Positions 54,080-64,000 of a stretch of DNA of 64,000 nt are shown one piece after another (positions within the stretch are counted from its first letter, which is position 1; every line of letters begins with the position of its first letter). Origin of the DNA: Larix kaempferi (Eukaryota; Streptophyta; Pinopsida; Pinales; Pinaceae); contig BSBM01000763.1 of the NCBI GenBank assembly GCA_027924585.1, positions 1,567,001 to 1,631,000 on the forward strand. Reading direction: 5' to 3'. The position numbers were made by a program, and so were the translations under genes. Under the pieces are notes generated by a model. It was not told where the DNA came from and did no database searches. It worked only from the letters and a program-made list of their open reading frames with translations.

Positions 54080-55177
54080 TTGAAAGAGATGATGAGAAAA
54101 AGTGTTACGTAGTTACATGATGGTCCTGTAGGAGGACATTATTGTAGGGATACTACTACTCATAAAATATTGAGAGTCGGATATTACTGGCCCACTATTT
54201 TTAAGGATGCTCATGCTTACGCAAGGAAATGTGATATATGTCAGAGAAGTGTCGGTAGACTACCAAAATCAACAAGACCATTACAACCAGTCATCATTTC
54301 AGAACCTTTTAAATAATGGGGTTTAGACGTCATCGGGGAAATCAATCCCAACTCTTCGTTGCAACATTGATATATTATTACCGCCACTGATTATTTACAA
54401 GATGGACTGGGGCCATTCCTTTGCGCAAAGTAAATGAAGATGCGATCATCAGATTCTTACAAGAAAACATCATAACTGGGTTTGGGTTCCAGTTTCGTTA
54501 GTTTTTTATAATGCATCTTATTTTTCTTCTTTTAAGTTGAGAACATTTGCTATCGAAAATGGAACTAAATTGCATTATTTATATAATTACTATCCTCAAG
54601 GGAATGGGTTAGAAGAATCCACTAACAAGAAACTCATACGAATATTGAAGAAAAGCGTTATTGAAAACCAAAGAAATTGGCATACAACGCCTCCCAACGC
54701 TTTATGGGCAGATAGGGTCACTCAAAAAAATTCTTTAGGGGTTTCTACTTATACCTTAGTCTATGGGAAAGATGTTATTCTTCCACCAAACATACTACTC
54801 CCTTCCCTGCAGTTAGCTCAAGCATATCGAGGGTCATATAGAGAATCATGCAGTCACGCATTAATACCTTACTAAAACTTGAAGAAGCACGACAAAAGGC
54901 CAAGGATAGGTTCAACAGTCACTAAGATATTGTAAAAAGATGGTTTGATGATCGTAAATCTGGCAAGAAATCTTTTGAGGTAGGAGATCTAGTTCTAAAG
55001 TGGGACCATCCTCATGAGGAGAAGGGAAAACACACCAAGTTCCAACAATTATGGCTTGGCCCTTATCAAGTTGTGTAGAAGCTTGTCCCAACAACTTATA
55101 AGTTACAAGATCTACGAGGGGAGAAGGAAAACCTCCCTGTCAACGGCCTAGCACTCAAACAATACTTTTCCTAGATT
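54080..55177 (+). pseudogene. Integrase of D (heavily broken)
   Basis: Fragments in several frames: a zinc part (GGHYCRDTTTHKIL, KCDICQRSVGRLP), the first Asp in WGLDVIGEINP, the region of the second Asp reading VFYNASYFSSF (Tyr where Asp is expected), and Glu in NGLEESTNKKLIRILKKS (54537 frame). The C-terminal part has FEVGDLVLKWDHPHEEKGKH and WLGPYQVV. Stops and frame changes are frequent. It ends near 55170 with NGLALKQYFS. Confidence 0.82.
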
Positions 55178-56370
55178 TAGGGAGACATGTTGTACATAAA
55201 TAAATTTTGTTGTTTATTTTCCTTCCCATTTGATTTCATTTGTTTTCTTCTTATGTAATGTCCCTTTTTATGAATTTATTAAAATTGCAAATTTTTCACT
55301 TTTTTCCCTAGTTCGACCTTTGACTAGTTGTGATGTCTAGGTCTCCAATTTGATCCAAATGCTCCCAAATATTATGAGGAGGTGTATTAATGATATTAAG
55401 ACTTGATTATGATGTTCAGGGGTGATTTAATACCATTAAAATACTTCTGCAAACTCCTTTAAGATTCTGGTCAATGTATGGTATTTTACTAGCAATTTCT
55501 CTTTGACTAGTATTGGTCCCTTGGTCTCCAAATGACTCCAAATTCTCCCAAATTGATACATAAGGTACTTGGATGATATTAAGACATATTTATAATGTTT
55601 ATGGATGCTCTGTAGTGTTCATATGACTTCTTCAACTCCTCTTTCAAATATGGTCAAGATAGGGATTTTTACTAGTAAATTGTGGTTCAAATCCCCTAGG
55701 GGTAAATGATGAAAATGACTTTCCAAATGCACTCAATCCCACTCTAATTTCTGAATGGAAGAAGGAGATATGTAAATTAAATCAACATGAACTCATATGC
55801 ATCACCATTCAACTTTTAATGTCTGTTATAACTCCTTTAAATCAGATGCAAAGAGACTAGTTTCAACCTTGGGGGAAATGGCATTAAATCTTCTTCAAAT
55901 GGTATTAAACTAATCAAAATGACTCCAAATGCTTAAGTACTGAACATGAAATTTGTGAAGATCATAAATTACAGTCCATGAATCATAAAAACATCAAAGG
56001 AATGATCTTTCATTCGAATACATCAATACATCATTGCTATACATCAAGGTAGTGGGGAAATGGCACCATTCTTTCCTTAACAATTAGATTTATACATTTC
56101 CACTTGGAATTTAGGCCTGAAACTTTCTAAAGATTAATAACATAGTATTTAATTCATATTACAAAAGAAATGGGGAATTATAATTGATGGGTCCATTTTT
56201 CAGGTATTTTGATAACCCTTTTTCCACAGCCCAGCTCAAGCAATGGTAACGAAACGCACTCAATTGTGGGAAAAGTGTTTTACTTTAATGATTTAATGAA
56301 ATTTTTTTTATGATTAATCTTGTATGTTAGAATGCGTATCAATTAAACTGATTATATGGAAACCAAGCAT
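55178..56370. repeat. Non-coding stretch with a ~183-bp diverged tandem duplication
   Basis: No gene. Two diverged copies start at TTTGACTAG (55319 and 55502), both with GGTCTCCAA, CTCCCAAA, GATATTAAGAC and TTTTACTAG in order. A possible third, weaker copy follows near 55680. This may be 3' untranslated or LTR sequence of D or flanking repeat. Confidence 0.6.
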
Positions 56371-57586
56371 GATTGAGCAGGTTCAGGTTTATTAAAGGAA
56401 GGACGTGTAGAAGACTAAAGGATCACCAAGCTCGATGCCCTGTTTCCTGATTTATAAGGGACACACTCCCACTTTCAAGATGAATCGGCACTTTGACAAT
56501 CAATTAGGATTAGAGTTAAATCGTATAAATATGGACCTCTCGAGTAGCGAGAGGCCCCTGCTGTTATTTTTGTGAAAGACATTATTGTTAATGTTTTCTG
56601 CACTATTGAGATACTGAAGTACAGACTTCTATTTTGACATGGATTTTACATATTAATGAAAGATTGATGATTACTTCCAGCAAGCGTTTCTGAGTTTTTA
56701 TTCTCTCCTGAGTACAGGTTGGGGAGGGACCCTCCAACACGTAGGTCAGGAGATTCCTATTTACAGGTATTTTTCCGAGTATGCGTTTTACATTGATGAA
56801 CAGTTCTATGATATATGGTAGCATTGAATGAGTCATTGTTTTCTGTAGTAGTTTAGAATGCATTCCGTAGTACATTAAAACGATTTCAGTAGTCCTGTAG
56901 GTTCTTTCTTGCAACGCATATTTTTATCCATGATTACATGTGCAATAGCTTAGCTTTCAATGTCATGGTTAGATTTGGAGTTCACATCGTGATTAGTTTC
57001 TTTTAACTTCTTAGTAGAAGATGGGTAAGCATAGAATGATCATATTTCAATTCTAGATTGGTAGAATAAGATAGATCAAGACTCAAATTGTGTGTGCAGA
57101 CAGTAGTTACAGACTTCGTTTCCCCAATAGTAAAATAGCTCTGTTATGGTATTTTCATTCTCAGCATTTAGTTATTTCAGCAGTTTAATTATTTCAAATA
57201 GATTTACTGTCTTTATATCTTTATTTCTTAGAACAGATTAGCATCTAATTACTTCTGCATTTTAATTACTTAGAATAGATTCCCTGCTTTACTTCTCAGA
57301 ACATATTTACTGCTTTCAGCACTTTAATTCTTTTAATCAGATTCATTGCTTTCCAGTATTCAATTCTAGCATAATCAATTTTCACATTAAGTAGACAACC
57401 TTCACATTTAGTAGACAATCTTTTGAACATCGATACCGCCCTTTAACTGTGACAAGAGATTATCCTATAAAGAGCACAAACAGTGCATGCATCTCTCAAG
57501 TTTGTACGTTCTCTGGGTTGACATTTAAAGTAGGCTCTTGGTATAAGCTACCCTCATTAGGCATCCATATTAGGAGCTCACCACTT
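56371..57586 (+). repeat. 5' LTR of element E (start uncertain)
   Basis: The end is set by the primer site at 57589. A TATAAATA box at 56524-56531 lies about 1.06 kb before the primer site, as expected for the U3/R boundary of a long LTR. The start at TGAGC (56372) is a guess, pairing with GCTCA at 57576-57580. Simple repeats of CAGCATTTAGTTATTT and ATTACTT type fill 57150-57400. Confidence 0.45.
56524..56531 (+). promoter_or_regulatory. TATA box in E 5' LTR
   Basis: TATAAATA followed by a strong small hairpin CCTCTCG..CGAGAGG about 8 bp downstream (56538-56555). Confidence 0.55.
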
Positions 57587-57588
57587 TT

Positions 57589-57606
57589 TGGCGCCATTGT
57601 CGGGGA
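57589..57606 (+). other. Primer binding site, tRNA-Asp type (E)
   Basis: TGGCGCCATTGTCGGGGA differs at two positions from the tRNA-Asp complement and is of the type at 36280-36297 in G. Confidence 0.88.
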
Positions 57607-57693
57607 GGTGCTAAATCTTTTAGGAGACAAAAATTACATAAAAAGGAAACAAAAATTACATAAAACAAAAACATTAATATCTTCTACCAATGA

Positions 57694-58296
57694 ATGCATC
57701 GTCGGCAAAGGGATAGGTTTGGCCGCTTTCTGCCCAAGCATTCCATGAGCAACAACGGCAATAACAGTTCTGACCATTCTCAATTTGAATTTCTACACTC
57801 TGAAAACGAGACTGACTCCACATACGATCCAAACAGAAGCAACTTCACTACCAGTTCCAGCTCAAACCCCTCAATGGCAAAAGAAGAGGAAGAACCTAAG
57901 GAGATTTTCACTTTTCCCATTAGGATACCTCTCGGAGATGCTAGAATGAAGAACATCAATCCTAATAATCTACCAAACTTTCATGGGTTGACTTCAGAGG
58001 ATCCTGACACATTCCTGTTTGAATTTGAGGTAGTTTGCAGATCATTTGATTACACTACTGATGCACAAAAGCTTAGGCTTTTTCCTTCCACACTAAAAGA
58101 CCTATCACTTCGGTGGTTCATGAGCCTTGAAGGAAATAGTATCTTTAGCTGGGATCAAATGAAACAGTCATTCTTAGAAAAATATAGGGACTACTGCAAG
58201 GCCAAAGATACTAGGGATGAAATTTTTAGGATGCAACAAGGGGATAGAGAGTCATTAGAAGATTATGCCCAAAGATTTCAACTCAGCTACAAATGA
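57694..58296 (+). CDS. gag of element E (N-terminal and capsid part)
   Basis: ATG at 57694 opens MHRRQRDRFGRFLPKH, alike in style to the start of G gag, supporting this start. A Ser/Asn-rich stretch is followed by the capsid region: IPLGDARMKNINPNNLPNFHG, SEDPDTFLFEFEVVC, RLFPSTLKDLSLRWFM and LEKYRDYC. A TGA at 58294-58296 stops the frame; a CGA-to-TGA change is one simple explanation. The same frame continues at 58312. Confidence 0.88.
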   Translation: MHRRQRDRFGRFLPKHSMSNNGNNSSDHSQFEFLHSENETDSTYDPNRSNFTTSSSSNPSMAKEEEEPKEIFTFPIRIPLGDARMKNINPNNLPNFHGLTSEDPDTFLFEFEVVCRSFDYTTDAQKLRLFPSTLKDLSLRWFMSLEGNSIFSWDQMKQSFLEKYRDYCKAKDTRDEIFRMQQGDRESLEDYAQRFQLSYK

Positions 58297-59358
58297 GCCA
58301 GCCATTGCACATTGGATCCTAAATCACTAAAGCTTGTCCTTCTCAGGGGTGTAAAAGAGGAGAATTTCGAAGTCTTAAATCTCCTTGGAGATGGAGACAT
58401 ATTCCAAAAATCTTTTGACCAGATCCTGCAAATCTTCAAAAACTACTCAAGATCTAGGAAAACTAAGAATGAGACGAGGGATACACATACAACCACCAGT
58501 GGATCATCATCCTCACCTACAAAATCTGATTTAGGAAACCTGTTGGATGACATGAAAACTGACATACTGCAATCCCTAGCCATGCAACTTGATGCTCTTC
58601 AAATCAAAAAGAAACAAGATGAAATTAACCAAGCCTTGGCATTATTTGTCCTCGTTGTAGGAAGAAGCATGAGAAGGGGCAGTGCACCTTAAACACAATA
58701 GAAGTATGTGGTCTCTGCACCGATGACCATTCCACTGATAAATGTCCCCTCTTACCCTCATGTAAGGCATCCATTCAAGACCCAGCAGCTGAAGGAACTA
58801 TAGAACATATCTGTTTATAAATCAGAGGAGGAATAATTTTGCTAGGCCATATCAGCAGAGCAATCAAACTTACTATAATCAAGGATAGCCAAATTGGAAC
58901 TCTGCACCGACTCCATGGCAAGCACAGCCAAATCAAAACCAATGGCAACAAAACCAGCAAGCATATCAACCATCCTATCAACAGCCATATTATCCACCGT
59001 CTTATCCTCAATACCCCCCACCGTTTCCATCCACCACAAACTATGCAAACCAGTACCCACATCCATCAAATTGGAGGGCGCCATTGCAACAACCACTCAT
59101 TATGCCACCCCCACAACCTCAACCACCCCCCAGACCTCCACCTATTCCAGCCCAACCAATTCCAAATCCTAATAATAACAGGCCCCCACAATAGCCACAG
59201 GCTTACAACACTGATATCACACAATTCCCAACTTATGTTGTAGACACCATAGAAATAAATGAAATAAGCCTACGATCTGGAAAAACGTTGCAGAATACAC
59301 CCCCACATAACATCCAACAACCTATACCTAAAGCTCAGGACCACACATCAGAACCCTA
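58297..59358 (+). pseudogene. gag C-terminal part of E: capsid end, knuckles, Pro-rich tail
   Basis: 58312-58645 continues gag (LVLLRGVKEENFEVLN, then KNYSRSRK and DMKTDILQSLAMQLDALQ). A one-base loss near 58647 changes the frame. Two knuckles follow in the new frame, each C-x2-C-x3-H-x4-C (58648-58690 and 58707-58748), one residue shorter than the usual CCHC. A long Gln/Pro/Tyr-rich tail (58840-59200) has stops near 58887 and 59192. The minus-strand ORFs here are shadows of that biased sequence. The region leads to the protease linker, cut at 59358 by a solo LTR. Confidence 0.82.
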
Positions 59359-60102
59359 TGTAGCTAGGGTTTTCACCCTAGCTTGTGCGAATGGGCACCT
59401 ACTAAGGAGAATGGACTCCTTAGTAGCAGTTCAATAAACAGTAAATTAAAGTAACAAAACAATACAAATTCTAAACTAGCATGAGCATTAATAAACATAA
59501 CAAAAACATGGAAATATGGTGAAGATCTTTCTTTTTTGTATTAAAATTTTACCTCAGGTGTAGAGGTTGGTGAAGTTCTTGCAATAGTCCAAGAGGGTTG
59601 CTCCAAACTCTAGCTTTGCTCCTTCTCTTTCTCCAAAGGGTTGGAAATGGGCCAAAAGGGGCACTCAATGGTGAAAGTAGCTCAAGGGTGAGCTAGGGTT
59701 TCGAGAGTGATTTTGGCAGAGTAAGGGTGTATTTGACTGTGGATATGAAAGGAGGGGCCTCCATCACCTATTTATAGGTTTTTAGTGGTGGAGTGCTGGC
59801 CCAAGGTTTTGGGAACCATATGGTTTAGGTCAGCTGAATAGGGTTTTTTCCTCCTTTTTCCCTCTTTTTCCTCTTTTTGTATTTTTTTTTATTCCATTTT
59901 TAGAGGGTTTTTGCTATTTTGGAGGAAATTTGGATTATTTTGGGGGGAAAAGGGGGGTTTTGGCCTTTTGGAGGCTTTTTGGGCCTTTTGGAGGCTTTTT
60001 AATGGGATTTTAAGGTTCTGGAGGTAAATATGGTAGGAAATATGGAAAAATGAGTCATGTAACGGGGTAGATGAGGTAGTGAGCACTTTTTGGGTGTTAA
60101 CA
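59359..60102 (-). mobile_element. Solo LTR (744 bp) inside E
   Basis: Plus-strand ends TGTAGCTAGGG and GGGTGTTAACA, flanked by a perfect 5-bp duplication cccta (59354-59358 and 60103-60107). The frame of E continues across the gap when one cccta is removed (EPY before, VQHPDELEP after). Minus orientation is inferred from a TATA-like CCTATAAATAGGTG on that strand near 59770-59785. Next to the plus-strand start is a hairpin AGCTAGGGT-tttc-ACCCTAGCT. No coding content. Confidence 0.88.
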
Positions 60103-63100
60103 CCCTATGTTCAGCATCCTGATGAACTAGAACCTACTAAGGAAGAAATTATACCACTAACACGAACTAGAAACCCTCCATTTGCAGAAAAACTTGTCCG
60201 GAATACAAAAGAAGAGGAAGAGAATATAATCTTAAACGAATTCAAACACTTAAACATCCAAATCCCAATCTTACAAGCCATAAGGGATGTGCCCATCTGC
60301 AACAAATTCATTAGAGAGAATTGCCTAAAGAAGCCAGGAAGAAGGAAGCGTGACCCACCAACTATTAATGTAGTGGGACAATTGGCCGATTTGATGCTAG
60401 GTGTCATAATAAATCCTAAATATCTTGATCCTGGTAGTCCTGTAGTAAGTGTCACCATAAATAACAAGCAAATAAATAAAATCTTAATCGATGTAGGAGC
60501 TGCGATCAATGTCATGACTAAAGAAACCATGTTATACCTAGGACTCCAATCAATGGTAAGACCAACTACAACAGTACTCCAACTAGCAGACACATCCACT
60601 GTGAAGCCCAAAGGAATGCTAGAAGACATCATGATAAATATCAAGTCCTGGGAATACCCAGATAATTTTATAATAATCGAAATAAAAAGCAAACTTAGTG
60701 GCTATCCAATTATCCTGGGTAGACCTTGGTTAGCAACTGCGGATGCTTACATAGGTTGCCGATCAGGAAATATGACAATCACCAGTGGACATACTAGGAA
60801 GAAGATAACAATCTACCCACCAGCAATGAAATCCTCAGAGTTAGAATATCAAAATTGGACTGATGATTACCAGAACACACCAAATCAAAACCTCCGACCT
60901 ATCCTAACAATTGATGCTGCAATATATTTAAAGGCAATAGATGAAGATGGCCATATAGATATATTTATACAAAATATATCTCCTAACAATCATGTTATTC
61001 AAGAATTTTTTTCTATAGAAACAGGTGAAAGTTCAAAACAGAACATGGATGACTTATGGACAGAAGTGCTGCCAGAACAGATTGAAAAGGTAAAAGTCGT
61101 GGAAATTAACCCTGGCAAGACAGTCAACATAAATTCCAATTTAAAACCAGAGCAAGAAGAGAAATTGATGAAGATACTAACACAACAAAGTAAAGCATTT
61201 GCCTGGACATATACAAATATGAAAGGAATACATCCTGATATCTGCAAACACTACATTTACATCAAAGAAGGTTCTACTCCCATCAAGCAACCACAAAGAA
61301 GGCTGAACCCTGCACTAAAAGACATAGTCAAAATGGAATTACAAAAGTTATTAGATGCAGGGTTCATCTATCCAATATCTGATAGTGAGTGGGTCTCACC
61401 ACTAGTCATAGTGCCCAAAAAAGGAGGCAAATGGAGAATTTGTGTGGACTACAAGGAGCTGAATAAAGCAACAAAGAAGGATCATTTTCCACTTCCATTT
61501 ATAGACCAGGTGCTAGATACATTATCTGGAAACAAGTACTTTTCATTCCTAGACGGTTTCAGTGGTTACAACCAAATTTTAATACACCCAGCTGATCAAG
61601 ATAAGACGACCTTCACATGCCCATGGGGAACTTACGCCTATAGGGTCTTACCCTTTGGTTTATGTAATGCCCCAACAACATTTCAAAGAGCCATACTGAG
61701 TATTTTCTCCAATTTTCTGAATAACAAAATGGAAGTATTCATGGATGATTTCACACCTTATGGACAGAGCTTTGACCAGGCATTGGAAAACCTTGAATTA
61801 ATATTGAAAAAATGTATTGAGATGAGCTTTTGCCTAAGCAATGACAAATGCAGGATGTTAATTGAAGAAGGAATTGTTCTAGGACATCATATATCACAGA
61901 GAGGTATAGAGGTGGATCAAGCCAAAGTATCAATAATCAAGACACTGCCCCCACTTGTCAAACAAAGAGATGTGAGAAGCTTCCTTGGACAGACAGGGTA
62001 CTACAGGAGGTTTATTGAGAATTATAGCAGAATTGTTGCCCCCATGTTTGCACTTCTCACAAAAGACAATGAGTTCATATGGACAAGCAACTGCATGTCA
62101 GCCTTTGAAAGTCTTAAACAGAAAACCATCACAACACCAATACTTCAAGGACCAAACTGGGAAATTCCATTTCACATTCACACCGATGAATCAGATAAAG
62201 CAATCGGATCTGTGCTTGGGCAAGAACAAGACAAGAAACCCTATGCCATATATTATATAAGCAAAAATTTGGCTGGGGCAGAACTCAACTACACAGTCAC
62301 AGAGAAAGAATTTCTGGAAGTCATACATGCAATCAACAAATTCAGGCATTACATTACAGGATACCAAAGTTTTATCCATACTGACCACTCAGCGATCAGA
62401 TATCTTATGAACAAGCCTAATACAAGTGCAAGAATTATTCGATGGATGCTACTTCTACAGGAATTCGACATCACTATAATAGATAAACCAAGAAAGCATA
62501 ATGTCGTAGCAGACTTTTTGTCAAGAGTAACACATGGGACAGATAACGAATTGGTCCAAGATAACTTCCCTGATGAGCACCTTTTTTCCATATCAATAAA
62601 AAGTCCATGCTTTGCTGACATAGCAAACTATTTGGTTTCCGGGAAGTTTCCAGAACATTACAGTTATAAAGAAAGGACAAAAGTAATAAGACAAAGTGCC
62701 ACATATACATGGATAGAGGGCATGCTTTTTAAACAGGGACCAGATCAAGTACTTAGAAGGTGCATTAGGGAAGATGAGGTACATGACATAATGCATGCCA
62801 CCCACAATGAACCCTGTGGAGGACACTACGCTGCAAAAAGGACAGCCTACAAGATCTTGCAAACAGGGTGTTATTGGCCAACACTCCACAGAGATGCTTA
62901 TGAGTATGTGTCCCATTGTGACGATTGCCAGAGAATGGGAAAGCCAACACAAAAACAAGAAATGCCACTACACCCACAAATATCTTTAGAAGCATTCGAT
63001 AAGTGGGGATTCGATTTTGTTGGCCCATTCAACCCACAGTCCAATCAAAAGAGCTACATCCTTGTATGCATTGGTTACCTTACAAAATGGACCGAGGTAG

Positions 63101-63285
63101 CAACACTGGCTGCTGCAAATGAAACCAGTGTGGCCAAATTATTTACTGAGCAGATCTTTCACATATTTGGGGTGCTAAGAGAAGTAGTTTCGGATCAAGG
63201 ACCACAATTCACATCTAATTTAATTGAAGACTTGATGAAAAGAAACAATGTAAAGCACAAACAGTCATCCTCCTACCACCCTTAA
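60103..63285 (+). CDS. Athila-like pol of E: protease, RT, RNase H, integrase (most of it)
   Basis: One frame is open over about 1060 codons; the ATG at 60079 belongs to the solo LTR and is not a real start. Protease: LIDVGAAINVM and IILGRPWLATADAYIGC. RT: WVSPLVIVPKKGGKWRICVDY, FLDGFSGYNQI, PFGLCNAPTTFQR, catalytic VFMDDFTPYG (about 61737). RNase H: IHTDESDKAIGSVLG, VTEKEFLEVIHAINKF and HTDHSAIRYL, with Asp, Glu and Asp all present. Integrase: zinc part HYAAKRTAYKIL with CDDCQRMG, Asp in GFDFVGPF, Asp in VVSDQGPQF. A TAA at 63283-63285 falls just before the conserved GNGQAE Glu; the frame resumes after it. No aRNH domain. Confidence 0.93.
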   Translation, partial: PYVQHPDELEPTKEEIIPLTRTRNPPFAEKLVRNTKEEEENIILNEFKHLNIQIPILQAIRDVPICNKFIRENCLKKPGRRKRDPPTINVVGQLADLMLGVIINPKYLDPGSPVVSVTINNKQINKILIDVGAAINVMTKETMLYLGLQSMVRPTTTVLQLADTSTVKPKGMLEDIMINIKSWEYPDNFIIIEIKSKLSGYPIILGRPWLATADAYIGCRSGNMTITSGHTRKKITIYPPAMKSSELEYQNWTDDYQNTPNQNLRPILTIDAAIYLKAIDEDGHIDIFIQNISPNNHVIQEFFSIETGESSKQNMDDLWTEVLPEQIEKVKVVEINPGKTVNINSNLKPEQEEKLMKILTQQSKAFAWTYTNMKGIHPDICKHYIYIKEGSTPIKQPQRRLNPALKDIVKMELQKLLDAGFIYPISDSEWVSPLVIVPKKGGKWRICVDYKELNKATKKDHFPLPFIDQVLDTLSGNKYFSFLDGFSGYNQILIHPADQDKTTFTCPWGTYAYRVLPFGLCNAPTTFQRAILSIFSNFLNNKMEVFMDDFTPYGQSFDQALENLELILKKCIEMSFCLSNDKCRMLIEEGIVLGHHISQRGIEVDQAKVSIIKTLPPLVKQRDVRSFLGQTGYYRRFIENYSRIVAPMFALLTKDNEFIWTSNCMSAFESLKQKTITTPILQGPNWEIPFHIHTDESDKAIGSVLGQEQDKKPYAIYYISKNLAGAELNYTVTEKEFLEVIHAINKFRHYITGYQSFIHTDHSAIRYLMNKPNTSARIIRWMLLLQEFDITIIDKPRKHNVVADFLSRVTHGTDNELVQDNFPDEHLFSISIKSPCFADIANYLVSGKFPEHYSYKERTKVIRQSATYTWIEGMLFKQGPDQVLRRCIREDEVHDIMHATHNEPCGGHYAAKRTAYKILQTGCYWPTLHRDAYEYVSHCDDCQRMGKPTQKQEMPLHPQISLEAFDKWGFDFVGPFNPQSNQKSYILVCIGYLTKWTEVATLAAANETSVAKLFTEQIFHIFGVLREVVSDQGPQFTSNLIEDLMKRNNVKHKQSSSYHP

Positions 63286-63888
63286 GGAAATGGTCAAGCT
63301 GAGGTAACCAACAAGGAATTAGAAAGAATCTTGACAAAAACTGTCCAAATTCACAAAAGAGATTGGGATGACAGACTTAGTGAAGCAGTCTGGGCTTACA
63401 ATACTACATGGAAAACAACAACAGGATTCACACCTTATGAGCTGGTCTATGGGAAAAAGGTCATGCTACCAATCGAATTTGAAGTAAAAACATTAAGAAT
63501 TGCAGCCGATCTAAATATGAACTTATCAGACATTCAAAAAGAACGCATGATATAGCTAAATCAACTGGATGAACACTGCCAACAAGCACTTACACATACT
63601 GAAATCATCCAACAGCAAAGAAAGAAATGGCATGACCAACATTTGAAGGATAAGAAATTCAAAGAGGGTGATTGGGCACTACTCTACGACTCCAGATTTC
63701 ACACATTCAAAGGGAAGCTAACCACTAGATGGCTTGGACCTTACAGTATATAGAAAATTTATGACAATGGGGCTGTGAGAATTATTACAATTGATGATGA
63801 TGAGTTCCCCATGATCGTGAATGGGCACCACCTAAAACTCTACAAACAACCAAAGTCCAAAGAGGAATTTACACAAGTACTCTACTAG
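63286..63888 (+). pseudogene. Integrase C-terminal part of E
   Basis: The same frame after the stop: GNGQAEVTNKELERIL with the catalytic Glu, TTGFTPYELVYGKKVMLPIEF, FKEGDWALLYDSRF, GKLTTRWLGPYS and a tail VNGHHLKLYKQPKSKEEF. Stops at 63553-63555 and 63751-63753 interrupt it and the last TAG ends pol near 63888. It matches the severed tail of G at 6189-6453. Confidence 0.88.
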
Positions 63889-64000
63889 CAACAATTGATG
63901 CTGATAGAGAATGCTCCAAAACAGTAAGCTTCAGCACATTTCATGAAAAAAAAACACAAAAAAGAGAGAAAAAAAAGAGAAAACAAAACAAAGGAATAAC
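63889..64000 (+). other. Start of the E 3' region
   Basis: A/G-rich sequence after the pol stop, including long A and GAGAAAAA runs (63946-63990). It may approach a polypurine tract, but no LTR start is reached. Confidence 0.4.

Larger units (their letters stand above)
49081..55177 (+). mobile_element. Element D: Tat-like Ty3/gypsy element (decayed)
   Basis: The order on the plus strand is gag, CHHC-type knuckle, protease, RNase H of the archaeal/plant type (aRNH), reverse transcriptase, the element's own RNase H (gRNH), integrase. Carrying a second RNase H identifies the Tat clade. Each region has one or more stops, a frameshift lies near 52735, and the integrase is badly broken. LTRs could not be proved, so the limits given are those of recognisable content. 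Confidence 0.75.
57589..64000 (+). mobile_element. Element E: Athila-like Ty3/gypsy element, internal region, runs off the window
   Basis: The plus-strand order is primer site, gag, knuckles, Pro-rich linker, protease, RT, RNase H, integrase. It is interrupted by a solo LTR at 59359-60102. It is the closest relative here of G, with similar gag start, knuckles, protease, RT and integrase tail. The 3' LTR is not in the window; the last 60 bases are A/G-rich. Confidence 0.85.

Noticed and set aside
55191-56300. Possible 3' LTR of D starting TGTTGTACATAAAT
   Set aside because: The presumed 5' LTR end (about 48960-49058) has no match downstream, so no pairing can be claimed.
58775-59243. Several overlapping ORFs on both strands in the E gag tail, one rich in Trp and Leu
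   Set aside because: Shadows of the Gln/Pro/Tyr-rich gag tail in other frames, not membrane proteins.
60079-60102. ATG at 60079 as start of the E pol ORF
   Set aside because: It lies inside the solo LTR; the real frame comes from gag on the far side of that insertion.

Overview
This window is plant nuclear DNA made almost entirely of LTR retrotransposons; no ordinary host gene could be supported. Both Ty1/copia elements with an initiator-tRNA-Met primer site (TGGTATCAGAGC) and Ty3/gypsy elements with a tRNA-Asp primer site (TGGCGCC..TGCCGGGGA type) are present, together with Athila-like, Tat-like and chromovirus-like pol genes. The density, the depth of nesting and the amount of old decayed coding sequence suggest a large land-plant genome, possibly a gymnosperm. 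That last step is an impression, not something the sequence proves.

Layout. (1) 1-2987: the 3' end of a chromovirus (integrase, chromodomain remnant, polypurine tract, 1627-bp LTR). (2) 2988-6453: a minus-strand ORF of unknown function, non-coding sequence with a thrice-repeated 39-bp box, then the last ~90 codons of a minus-strand Athila-like element here called G. (3) 6454-30317: a 23.9-kb nest inside the G integrase gene. Element A1 (607-bp LTRs) contains a 1642-bp solo LTR and element A2; A2 carries a 167-bp terminal-inverted-repeat element in its 5' LTR and is itself split, in its 3' LTR, by the autonomous-type copia element B (7395 bp, 598-bp LTRs, nearly complete gag-pol). (4) 30318-about 39017: the rest of G on the minus strand (integrase, RNase H, RT, protease, gag, primer site, long 5' LTR). 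(5) about 39200-39602: a decayed minus-strand A-type LTR. (6) 39603-48190: a decayed coiled-coil ORF split by element A3 (6934 bp, TSD gaagg). (7) about 48200-55200: a Tat-like element D with an RNase H domain between protease and RT. (8) about 56300-64000: a second Athila-like element E on the plus strand, interrupted by a 744-bp solo LTR and running off the window end.

A1, A2 and A3 are three copies of one non-autonomous copia family. They keep LTRs, primer site, a gag stub and, in A1 and A2, a broken RT/RNase H fragment. Most of gag-pol is replaced by conserved non-coding sequence and, just before the polypurine tract, by large tandem arrays. B has related LTR ends, leader and pol and is a plausible relative of the element that once supplied their proteins. 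The arrays differ in unit length between copies but share an imperfect palindromic core (GGAYTR(N)ATCRTCC), and all three end in repeats encoding Asp-rich peptides. Target-site duplications or restored reading frames support most boundaries, so the order of insertion is readable: G, then A1, then A2, then B.
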